Positions 28,245 through 37,000 of a stretch of DNA of 64,000 nucleotides are shown here, piece after piece. The position numbers and the translations under genes were made by a program. The notes below the pieces were generated by a model. It was not told the DNA's origin. It searched no databases and worked only from the letters and a program-made list of their open reading frames with translations. The stretch covers positions 5,501,501 to 5,565,500 of the forward strand of contig NZ_CP077089.1 in NCBI RefSeq assembly GCF_014268445.2, in the 5' to 3' direction. The stretch comes from Pseudomonas tensinigenes. Lineage in GTDB: Bacteria; Pseudomonadota; Gammaproteobacteria; Pseudomonadales; Pseudomonadaceae. The first letter of the stretch is position 1, and every line of letters starts with the position of its first letter.

Positions 28245-30146
28245 ATGAAATGCGACCCCAATCTCTATCGCGCCGCGCCGCCATCACTTGCCGTGAAGCC
28301 TCGTCTGATTCGTCATTTGTTCCTGCCGCCGCTGGTCATCATCCTGATGATCGGCTTGGGTTTTATCGGCTTCTGGACCAGTGAGCATTTCGGCATTCGC
28401 AGCCTCGGCGAGAACGGTCAGCGTCAGCTGGAACTGCATGCCCGCGCGGTCGAAAGCGAGATCAGCAAATACACCTACCTGCCCAGCCTGCTGGAACTCG
28501 AAACGAGTGTGTCGCAGTTGCTGGCCGACCCGACCCCGCAATACCGGGAAACGGTCAACGCTTACCTCGAAGGCCTGAACCGGCGCAGTCGCAGTCGGGC
28601 CATCTACGTCATGGACACCACCGGCCGCGTCATGGCCACCAGCAACTGGCGCGATGTCGACAGTTACCTCGGTGAAGACCTGTCCTTCCGCGCCTATTTC
28701 CAGAAAGCCGTACGCGGCGAACCCGGGCGTTTCTACGGCATCGGCAGCACCAACGGCGAACCCGGTTACTACCTCGCTCATGGCCTCGAAGAGCATGGCA
28801 AGATCATTGGCGTCGCCGTGGTCAAAGTGCGCCTGGAAGCCATGGAAGAACGTTGGCAACGGGCGCGTCTGGAAGCCTTCGTCAGCGATGAAAACGGCAT
28901 CATCATTCTCTCCAGCGATCCGGCCCGGCGCCTGAAAGCAGTGATTCCCTTGAGTGAAGCCACCAAGGAAAAACTCGCCCGCAGCCTGCAGTACTACTGG
29001 TTCCCGCTCAACGAACTGCAACCGTTGGCTCGCGAAACCCTGTCCGAAGGCGTGGAGAAACTCACCTTCCCGGCCAACAGCGAAGTGCAGTCCGGCGAGG
29101 ATGACATCAGCTATCTGGCGCAGACCCGACCGCTGAGCGACACGCCGTGGAATTTCACCCTGCTCACGCCATTACAGGACTTGCGCCGCGAAGCGATCAA
29201 CCAAGGCATTCTGGTTGCCGTCGCGTTCGCCTTGGTGGCCTTCCTGCTGATCGCCTGGAACGAGCGGCGCAAGGTCATCGCCACTCGGCTTGCCGCCCGC
29301 GAAGCCTTGCAGGAAGCCAACAATCAACTGGAGCGTCGGATTACCGAACGCACCACCGACCTGCGCGCCAGCAACGAGCGACTGAAAAGCCAGATCCGCG
29401 AACGCCGCCAGGCCGAAGAGACTTTGCGCCGCGCGCAGGATGAACTGGTCCAGGCTGGCAAACTCGCCGCCATCGGCCAGATGTCGACCAGCATTGCCCA
29501 TGAATTGAACCAGCCGCTGGCCGCGATGCGCACGCTGTCGGGCAACACCATACGCTTCCTCGAACGCGGTCAGCTCGACGTCGCCAGCACCAACCTGAAG
29601 ACTATCAATGACCTGATCGACCGCATGGGCCGGATCACCGCCAGCCTGCGCTCGTTCGCCCGCCGTGGGGACGATCAGGGCCAGGCCAGTCTTGGCAAAG
29701 CGGTCGATGCCGCGTTGCAAGTGCTCGGCGCGAGGGTGGAAACCTCGGGGCTGGACGTGCATCGCCAGTTCGTCGACGTACAAGTGCAGATCGACCAGAC
29801 CCGCCTCGAACAGATTCTGGTCAACCTGATCGGCAACGCCCTCGACGCCATGCAGGCGCAACCACAGCCCGAACTGTGGCTGGAGGGCGAAGAGTTCAAC
29901 GCCAAGTATCGCCTGCGCGTGCGCGACAACGGCCACGGCATCGACGCCGAAGCGCGCAAGCATCTGTTCGAGCCGTTCTTCACCACCAAGCCCGGCGAAC
30001 AAGGCCTGGGCCTGGGCCTGACCCTTTCCGCCAGCCTCGCGGCCGCCACCGGCGGGCATCTGGGTGTCGAACACCCGGCCAGCGGTGGCACCACCTTCGT
30101 CCTCAGTTTACCGTTGGTAAGCCCTACTCCTGCCGAGCCAATATGA
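28245..30146 (+). CDS. aauS: Sensor histidine kinase AauS (DctB-like)
   Basis: A 633-residue membrane sensor kinase. Two membrane spans (about 23-43 and 313-335) enclose a large periplasmic double-PAS-like sensor domain of the DctB type. A coiled-coil linker (residues about 340-390) leads to the HisKA box with H419 in SIAHELNQPLAA, and to the ATPase domain with N-box NLIGNALDAM and GLGLGL. By homology and position it senses acidic amino acids and phosphorylates AauR. GTG-ATG stand in tandem; the ATG at 28245 was chosen. Its stop overlaps aauR by ATGA. Confidence 0.93.
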   Translation: MKCDPNLYRAAPPSLAVKPRLIRHLFLPPLVIILMIGLGFIGFWTSEHFGIRSLGENGQRQLELHARAVESEISKYTYLPSLLELETSVSQLLADPTPQYRETVNAYLEGLNRRSRSRAIYVMDTTGRVMATSNWRDVDSYLGEDLSFRAYFQKAVRGEPGRFYGIGSTNGEPGYYLAHGLEEHGKIIGVAVVKVRLEAMEERWQRARLEAFVSDENGIIILSSDPARRLKAVIPLSEATKEKLARSLQYYWFPLNELQPLARETLSEGVEKLTFPANSEVQSGEDDISYLAQTRPLSDTPWNFTLLTPLQDLRREAINQGILVAVAFALVAFLLIAWNERRKVIATRLAAREALQEANNQLERRITERTTDLRASNERLKSQIRERRQAEETLRRAQDELVQAGKLAAIGQMSTSIAHELNQPLAAMRTLSGNTIRFLERGQLDVASTNLKTINDLIDRMGRITASLRSFARRGDDQGQASLGKAVDAALQVLGARVETSGLDVHRQFVDVQVQIDQTRLEQILVNLIGNALDAMQAQPQPELWLEGEEFNAKYRLRVRDNGHGIDAEARKHLFEPFFTTKPGEQGLGLGLTLSASLAAATGGHLGVEHPASGGTTFVLSLPLVSPTPAEPI

Positions 30147-31471
30147 ACCACGACCTTAGTGTGCTGATCGTCGAAGACGACCCCCATGTGCTGCTCGGCT
30201 GCCAACAGGCGCTGACCCTGGAAGATATTCCCTGCGTCGGCGTCGGCAGTGCCGAGGAAGCGCTGGAGCGTGTCGGCGACAACTTTGCCGGCATCGTCAT
30301 CAGCGACATTCGCTTGCCGGGCATTGATGGCCTGGAACTGCTGACCCGCCTCAAGCAGCGCGATCGCAGCCTGCCGGTGGTGTTGATCACCGGCCACGGC
30401 GACATTTCCATGGCCGTGGGCGCGATGCAGAAAGGCGCCTACGACTTCATGGAAAAACCGTTCTCGCCGGAGCGCCTGGTCGACGTCGCGCGGCGGGCGC
30501 TGGAGCAACGCAGTCTTGCTCGCGAAGTGTCATCGCTGCGTCGGCAACTGGCCGAACGTGATTCGCTCGAGGGACGCATCATCGGCCGCTCGCCAGCAAT
30601 GCAGAATCTGCGCGAACTGATCGCCAACGTCGCCGACACTTCGGCCAACGTGTTGATCGAAGGCGAAACCGGCACCGGTAAAGAATTGGTCGCCCGTTGC
30701 CTGCACGACTTCAGTCGGCGCCACAGCAAACAGTTCGTCGCGCTGAACTGCGGCGGCTTGCCGGAAAACCTCTTCGAAAGCGAGATCTTCGGCCACGAGG
30801 CCAACGCGTTCACCGGCGCCGGTAAACGCCGGATCGGCAAGATCGAACACGCTGATGGCGGCACATTGTTCCTCGATGAAGTGGAGAGCATGCCGCTGCC
30901 GCTGCAGATCAAACTGCTGCGTGTGTTGCAGGAACGTACCCTCGAACGCCTCGGCTCGAACCAGAGCGTGGCGGTGGATTGCCGAGTGATCGCGGCGACC
31001 AAGTCCGACCTCGACGAAGCGAGCAAGGCCGGCGAATTTCGCAGCGACTTGTACTATCGCCTCAACGTGGTGACGCTGGAATTGCCGCCACTGCGTGAGC
31101 GCCGTGAAGACATTTTGCAACTGTTCGAGCACTTCACCCAGCAGTCGGCCCTGCGTTTCGACCGCGCGCTGCCGGAACTGGACAACCAGACCCTGTCGAA
31201 CCTGATGAGCCACGACTGGCCGGGCAACGTGCGTGAACTGCGCAACGTTGCCGAACGTTTTGCCCTCGGTCTGCCGGCGTTCAAAAAGTCCGGCGCCAGC
31301 AGTGCTGGCCAAGGCCTGGCGTTTGCCGAAGCGGTGGAAGCGTTCGAACGCAACCTGCTCAGCGATGCCCTGCAACGCAGCGGTGGCAACCTGACTCAGG
31401 CGAGTCTTGAGCTGGGTATGGCCAAGACCACGCTGTTCGACAAAGTGAAAAAGTACGGGTTGAGCCACTGA
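30143..31471 (+). CDS. aauR: Sigma-54-dependent response regulator AauR
   Basis: A 442-residue NtrC/DctD-class activator. The receiver has the phosphorylation site D55 in VISDIRLPG. The AAA+ domain has Walker A GETGTGKE (174-181), the sigma-54 contact loop and DGGTLFLDEVESM, then a Fis-type helix-turn-helix at the C-terminus (LTQASLELGMAKTTLFDKVKKYG). The loop normally written GAFTGA reads NAFTGA here (221-226). It should bind the two TTCGG-N4-CCGAA sites before gltI and fire the sigma-54 promoter there. The glpM-like gene overlaps its stop by one base. Confidence 0.94.
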   Translation: MNHDLSVLIVEDDPHVLLGCQQALTLEDIPCVGVGSAEEALERVGDNFAGIVISDIRLPGIDGLELLTRLKQRDRSLPVVLITGHGDISMAVGAMQKGAYDFMEKPFSPERLVDVARRALEQRSLAREVSSLRRQLAERDSLEGRIIGRSPAMQNLRELIANVADTSANVLIEGETGTGKELVARCLHDFSRRHSKQFVALNCGGLPENLFESEIFGHEANAFTGAGKRRIGKIEHADGGTLFLDEVESMPLPLQIKLLRVLQERTLERLGSNQSVAVDCRVIAATKSDLDEASKAGEFRSDLYYRLNVVTLELPPLRERREDILQLFEHFTQQSALRFDRALPELDNQTLSNLMSHDWPGNVRELRNVAERFALGLPAFKKSGASSAGQGLAFAEAVEAFERNLLSDALQRSGGNLTQASLELGMAKTTLFDKVKKYGLSH

Positions 31472-31809
31472 TGGATCTGTTTTTCAAAGCCCTGTTGGGC
31501 GCCGCAGTAGTACTGATCATCGCGGCGCTGTCGAAAACCAGAAACTATTACATCGCCGGGCTGGTGCCGCTGTTTCCGACGTTTGCGCTGATTGCGCATT
31601 ACATCGTCGGCAAGGGGCGTTCGATTGAGGATTTGAAGACCACGATCGTGTTCGGGATGTGGTCGATCATTCCGTACTTTGTGTATCTGGCGACGTTGTA
31701 TGTGATGGTCGATCGGATGCGGCTGGAGGCATCGCTGGCGGTGGCGGCGGTGGCGTGGCTGATGGCTGCCACTGTTTTGGTGACTGTTTGGGTTCGCCTG
31801 CACAGCTAA
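31471..31809 (+). CDS. glpM: GlpM-family membrane protein
   Basis: A 112-residue inner-membrane protein with about four spans. The conserved block AALSKTRNYYIAGLVPLFPTFALIAHYIVGK matches my memory of P. aeruginosa GlpM, named for its place after glpD and its effect on alginate production. Its biochemical role is unknown. Here it sits 17 kb from glpD, in the aauSR operon, starting within the aauR stop codon (TGATG). This placement suggests that its link with glycerol metabolism is not fixed. Confidence 0.88.
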   Translation: MDLFFKALLGAAVVLIIAALSKTRNYYIAGLVPLFPTFALIAHYIVGKGRSIEDLKTTIVFGMWSIIPYFVYLATLYVMVDRMRLEASLAVAAVAWLMAATVLVTVWVRLHS

Positions 31810-31821
31810 GGTCAAAAGCCA

Positions 31822-31998
31822 CCCTCACCCCAGCCCTCTCCCGGAGGGAGAGGGGGCCGACCGCAGTGTCTCGCGTCTGACATCGACCTGAAAAACCGAG
31901 TCGATTATGGATTCGGTACAACACGCTCAGGTCGGCGTATCACTCCAACATCCCCCAATCAGTCCCCTCTCCCTCCGGGAGAGGGTTAGGGTGAGGGG
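31822..31998. repeat. MITE-like element, copy 2
   Basis: Same inverted ends as the 14360 copy (CCCTCACCCCAGCCCTCTCC and its near complement) and shared inner CAGGTCGGCGT block, but a shorter interior. It starts 13 bases after the glpM stop and ends 11 bases before the convergent DsbA-family gene end. Confidence 0.8.
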
Positions 31999-32008
31999 CT
32001 TTTGCTCT

Positions 32009-32674
32009 TCAGTTGACGGTACCGCCCTTGGACTCCGCCATAATCTGCCGAATCGCCCCGACAAACGTTTCCACCGGTTGCCCACCCGTCACCGCATACT
32101 GCCCGTTGAACACTACCGTCGGCACCGAACTCACCCCACGCTGCAGCCACTGCTGCTCTTCTTCGCGCACCTCATCGGCAAACTCGTCGGACGCCAGAAC
32201 GGCCTCGGCCCGCTGGCGATCCAGGCCGACGTTTTCCGCAATCTGCACCAGTTGCCGGTGATCCGACGGATTGCCGCCATCACTGAAATACGCCTTGAAC
32301 AGCGCCTCTTTCAACGGTAGCTGCACACCTTCAAGCCCCGCCCAATGCAGCAAGCGGTGTGCATCAAAGGTGTTGTAGATGCGGCTGTTGCCATCGGTGC
32401 GAAAGGCAAAACCCAATTCAGCACCACGGGCACGAATGGCTTCGCGATTCTTCTGCGACTGCTCCGGCGTCGAGCCGTATTTCTCTTGAATATGCTCGGT
32501 GATGTTCTGCCCTTCGGCGCCCATCTTCGGATTCAGCTCAAACGGCTGGAAACGGATCTCGGCCTGCACTTCGTTGCGCAGGATCTCCAACGCTTCGAGC
32601 AAGCCATACAAACCGACGACGCACCAAGGGCAGGACACGTCGCTGACAAAGTCGATTTTCAGAGCGGAACTCAT
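32009..32674 (-). CDS. DsbA-family oxidoreductase, FrnE-like
   Basis: A 221-residue thioredoxin-fold protein of the DsbA/FrnE (2-hydroxychromene-2-carboxylate isomerase-like) class. The active-site CPWC (C15-C18) and the cis-proline segment SSVPTVVFNGQY are present. There is no signal peptide, so it is cytoplasmic, unlike DsbA itself. The ATG at 32674 fits the conserved N-terminus and is preceded by GAGG. Role probably thiol-disulfide exchange; the substrate is unknown. Confidence 0.9.
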   Translation of the reverse strand: MSSALKIDFVSDVSCPWCVVGLYGLLEALEILRNEVQAEIRFQPFELNPKMGAEGQNITEHIQEKYGSTPEQSQKNREAIRARGAELGFAFRTDGNSRIYNTFDAHRLLHWAGLEGVQLPLKEALFKAYFSDGGNPSDHRQLVQIAENVGLDRQRAEAVLASDEFADEVREEEQQWLQRGVSSVPTVVFNGQYAVTGGQPVETFVGAIRQIMAESKGGTVN

Positions 32675-32751
32675 CAAATACCTCGCAGGGGAAATCGTGC
32701 GGGAAAGTTTGCACAATACACCTGCGTCAGATTTTTTGGTGACCATAGCGG

Positions 32752-32824
32752 CCCCTTCGCGAGCAGGCTCGCTCCCACAGGGCTAGGCATTCCAAATGTG
32801 GGAGCGAGCTTGCTCGCGAAGGGG
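32752..32824. repeat. REP-type pair in opposite (tail-to-tail) order, copy 4
   Basis: Two REP arms with GTGGGAGC ends facing inwards, the reverse of the other five pairs, separated by only about 16 bases. It forms a nearly perfect long hairpin upstream of the DsbA-family gene and downstream of the hydrolase gene. Confidence 0.88.
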
Positions 32825-32849
32825 CATAACCAACACCGCCAACTGTCGG

Positions 32850-33884
32850 TTACAGCAGATTCCCGCCCACCGCTGGCTCAATCTGCGCCCAGTGCGAAGT
32901 GTCTTCACGATGCGCCTGCAAATACGGCAACACCGCCGCCAGTAACGGCTCTTTGAACGCCTCCTGAAAACGATGCGCCAGGCCAGGAATCAACTTCAAC
33001 TGGCTTCCACGAATATGCGCCGCCAGATGGACACCGTGCATCACCGGCAACAATGGATCTGCCGTGCCATGCACCACCAGCGTCGGCACGCGCAATTGGT
33101 TGAGCAAGGCCACCCGACTTGGCTCGGCGAGGATCGCCATGATCTGGCGCTTCACACCTTCCGGGTTGAACGCTCGGTCATACGACAGCGCCGCCTGATG
33201 CAGCAAGGCCTGGCGATCATCGGTAACCGCCGGGCTGCCCAGTGCCGCCAGCAGATCAGCCTGTTGCTCCAGTGCCACCTGACGATTCGGTGCACCGCGT
33301 CGCGATAAAAGTTGGACCAGCGCCGCACTCGGTGCCGGCAAACCTTCGGCGCCAGAGGTGGTCATGATCAACGTCAGGCTCTCGACCCGCTGCGGCGCCA
33401 TGGCCGCCATGTGTTGGGCGATCATCCCGCCCATGCTCGCGCCCAGGACGTGGAATTGCTCGATGTGCAACGCGTCCATCAAACCCAGTGCGTCATCGGC
33501 CATGTCCGTCAGGCTGTACGGTGCCGCCACCGGCAGACCGAGCTTGTAGCGCAGCACTTCGAACGTCAGATTGGCTTCCACCGGCGCCTGACGCCAGGTT
33601 GACAGGCCGACATCGCGGTTGTCATAGCGAATCACCCGAAAGCCTTGCTGACATAGCGCGACCACCACTTCGTCCGGCCAGTGGATCAACTGCCCACCCA
33701 GGCCCATGACCAGTAACAACGCAGGATCCGACGCACGACCGATGCTCTGGTAAGCCAGGCTCACCTGCGCCAGGTCGGCATACTCGGTCGGCACATTCAC
33801 ATCACAACGCGCCGCCGCCCACGACGACGATCCGAAAAAAATCGCGGCCAACAAAGCCGCGACCGATAAAAAACCCTTAGCCAT
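32850..33884 (-). CDS. Alpha/beta hydrolase with signal peptide
   Basis: A 344-residue exported hydrolase. The N-terminal hydrophobic segment (residues 5-24, ending SSSWAAA) looks like a Sec signal peptide, so it should act in the periplasm or be lipid-anchored nowhere (no lipobox). The fold is marked by the oxyanion strand [10 protein letters not shown], the nucleophile elbow GASMGG (S150), a late acidic segment HGTADPLLP and the catalytic histidine in LAHRFQE. Substrate not predictable; relatives are annotated as esterases or lipases. Divergent from the giant toxin gene across about 200 bases. Confidence 0.85.
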   Translation of the reverse strand: MAKGFLSVAALLAAIFFGSSSWAAARCDVNVPTEYADLAQVSLAYQSIGRASDPALLLVMGLGGQLIHWPDEVVVALCQQGFRVIRYDNRDVGLSTWRQAPVEANLTFEVLRYKLGLPVAAPYSLTDMADDALGLMDALHIEQFHVLGASMGGMIAQHMAAMAPQRVESLTLIMTTSGAEGLPAPSAALVQLLSRRGAPNRQVALEQQADLLAALGSPAVTDDRQALLHQAALSYDRAFNPEGVKRQIMAILAEPSRVALLNQLRVPTLVVHGTADPLLPVMHGVHLAAHIRGSQLKLIPGLAHRFQEAFKEPLLAAVLPYLQAHREDTSHWAQIEPAVGGNLL

Positions 33885-34091
33885 GAAAAACACCGAAACG
33901 CAGAACCCCAGTAGAGCGCGAGTCTGATGAAGTTTGTACAAGTGCGCTGCCACAGTTCGATGACAGTTTGATGAAGAGTGCCGAGCGGTCGTGCGGCGAT
34001 AACTATGTACCGCCATGGGTTGCCGGGTTTTCAGTTCAATGGTGGCGCCAAGAAGCGGATCCGCCGCTTCACAACTCGAGCCATCGTTGCC

Positions 34092-37000
34092 ATGCCCGAC
34101 CGTTTTTTGTCCGAACTCTTAGATCCCGGCCCGACGGCCTCATCGTCCTGGGCTCATCTGCCCGGCAATCCTGACACCGCGCTGGCGCTGAGTGCCGCGA
34201 ACCGATGGCGCGACAGTAGCCAGGCACTGCGTGAACTGGTCGCCGGGGTGCCGACCACTCGAGAGGCCCTCACTCGGTTGCTCGAGCAGAAGCTGGATCT
34301 GGGCGAGCCTGATATCGGTTTCCTCTTTGCGGCGACCCCGCAACGTCCCGAACATTTCATGGCGATTGTGCAGGCCTGTGCCTTCGCTTTTCAGCAGCCG
34401 TTACCGGCGGACACGCTTGACCAGCAATGCCGTGTGACCGGCCTGCCCGCCAGCCATCGACTGTTTGCCCTCACGCCACTGCAATTGCTTGAACGGCTCA
34501 AGGGTCTGGACCTGGTCAAGGCGCTGGACGAGGACTGGAATCAATATTGGCAGGCGCGGGCATCCGGTACTCCGGTCTCGCGGCGCGAACGCGCCAACCA
34601 ACTGTATCGCCAGCATTTCGAGGCGACCGTCCTGAGCGCCGTTGCCCAGCGTCGTGTGACGGCTGAACAGCGTATTTCGCTGTTCGCGTTGATGGATGCA
34701 ACCAGCCATGAGGCGACGGTCACCTGTGAACAGGTTTCGCTGGTGCTGAGCAACGGCAGCAAAGTGAAATTCCCTGCGGCCTGGGTCATCAGCTTTGGTG
34801 ACCAGCCGCCATTGCACTGGCTGTACCTGCCGCTGCGCCCCGAAGCATTCAAAGGTTTTACCCAACGCAGCGACCTTGAGGCGTGGATGTCCGCTCAGTC
34901 GCTGATTCCCAGCGGTTTGCCGCAAACCGGTCTGAGCTTTGAATACGCCCGTAGAGACTTGCCACTGTCCACCGGCATGAGCGACCTGCTGACGCACTTT
35001 CGCCAGGCTCGAGTCGATGCCCTGCGTAACGGTAGCGCGGGCAAGTCCGGATTCGCCGAACACGCCAGCAACGCCCTTGATTTCGCCGACCGCACAGATC
35101 GCCAGCGCCAAACCGCTGCCGTGTTCGGTTCCCCCGCCGTTACTGACGCCGTCATTGTCGAGGACGCTGAACAGTCGCTGTTCGGCAGTCTTTATGCCGA
35201 CATTCCCTTGGCCCTGCGTCAGGCCGCTCTCAATCGCCAGCGTGATGCCCTGGAAGCGCGACTGGGTGCATCGGGCGACAGCGCCGCCCTGCAATCGATC
35301 GAGGCGTTGCAACTGACGCTGGAAACCGCCGAGCAAGCAGCAGACAACGCCGCAATAGCCCTGTTGGGGCGCCCACGGCCTCTTGACCTGCTGACGTTTA
35401 ATCGTCAGTTCACCGCTTTGCATCAGGCGCACAAGGCAGGTCTGCAAGCCGAAGCCGACTTGCAACGGGAGCTTGAACAGATCAGCAGCGAAGACCACCA
35501 ACTGCTCAAGCTTCTGCTCGACCCTGCTACCGCCCTGCGCAGCGACTGTGTGGCGGCCAGCCTGGAGCTTTCAATGGGCGAACCGGCTGACGGCAGCATG
35601 AACGAGACCCTCAACGGCTCGTTTGTCATGACCCGCGCAGCTACGTTGCTCGACCCGACGTCGCCCCACAGCCTGTTGCTTTACTGGCCCGGCACAGGTG
35701 GAGGACTGCAGCACTTTGCCAATCGTCGGGCGCTGGAAAGCCAGATGTTCGCGATTACCGAGCCGGCCACATCGCTGACTCTGCGCTTGAAAAAAATCAG
35801 TGGTGACCCACTGCACTACGCGTTGGATCAACTGACCAGTGAGTTCGAAGTGCAGGCCGGCGAAATCCGTGTGCGCTATCCCGAGTCGACAGCGTCCTCC
35901 GAGCGCAGCAGCCAACTACAGGCCTTGCGTACACGCTTCAGGGGCCTGCTGCAGGTGCCATTACACGCCGCACGAAACCTGGCTTTTGCCCACCTGCTGG
36001 AGCAGCACCGCAGCGGCACGCTGGCTACCCTTCTGCCGGCCTGGCAACGCAAGATGTCCACTGACGAGCGCAGTCACCTGAAGGCACAGATACAGGCCTA
36101 CATCACTGCCATGCACCGCAGCCACTCGTTGCTGACGCTGGCCGTGCCGCCGCGTGATGACTTCACCCGTCAGCATCTGTACCAACGCCTGCGTGAGGAC
36201 TTCTCGGTTGAGGGAACCTTCTCGGTGCTGATCGATCTGCCGGATTCAGCCAGGCTGCAAAAGCAACTGAGCAATGGCTCCACCATGACCACCCCGCAAA
36301 AACTGGTTGCGGTACCCAGCGCAACTCGCAGCAAGATACCCCTTGAAGAGCTGGCGCAATCGAACATCGACAACACCCCCTCCATGCGCCTGGGATCGGA
36401 GTCCTTGCGCCTGCTGTTCATGAAGGTCGAGGTCACCGCTGCCAATGACCGCACACGAGAAGCCTTGAAAAGCGGCATTACCCATGAATACCTGCGCACG
36501 ATCCTGCCGGATATGGACTTGCCCAAAGCCTACGAGCAAACGATCCGTGACGCCTTCATGGGCGGGCCCGGCGAAGCCACATTCGTACGCGAACATCGCC
36601 GCGAATGCCTGCTCGAACCATGGCAACTGATGCTCAAGATGCAGGGCGAATGCGCACGCCTGCAACAGCGGATCAACGACCACGAGTGGCAAATATTCAA
36701 CATCGCCATTACCGCCGACACCACACAGGCCTGGAACAACGGCACCAGGCGCATTGTGTTGTTGCCGGCCTTCCTCAGAGCCGGTGGCAACGACACGCCC
36801 AATCAAGGTCCCGTGACGTTGTCCGGTGTAACCTTTATCCAGGAGCAGATCAGCGGGACAACCTTGCTGTATTTGCCGGACGGTCCCGACGACCAGGTCT
36901 TGCGTCGTTACGACAGTCTGGAAGATGCCCGCATCGGACTGTTCAGACTGTGCCAGCAAGACTCATGGATCAGCTATCTGTCCGGCCGGGCCCTGCAGGG

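Noticed and set aside
33978..34091. Longer N-terminus of the giant toxin-like protein (GTG at 33978 or ATG at 34005)
   Set aside because: The added residues (Arg-rich, no signal) look non-coding. The ATG at 34092 gives a more typical start, though no strong ribosome site supports any of the three.
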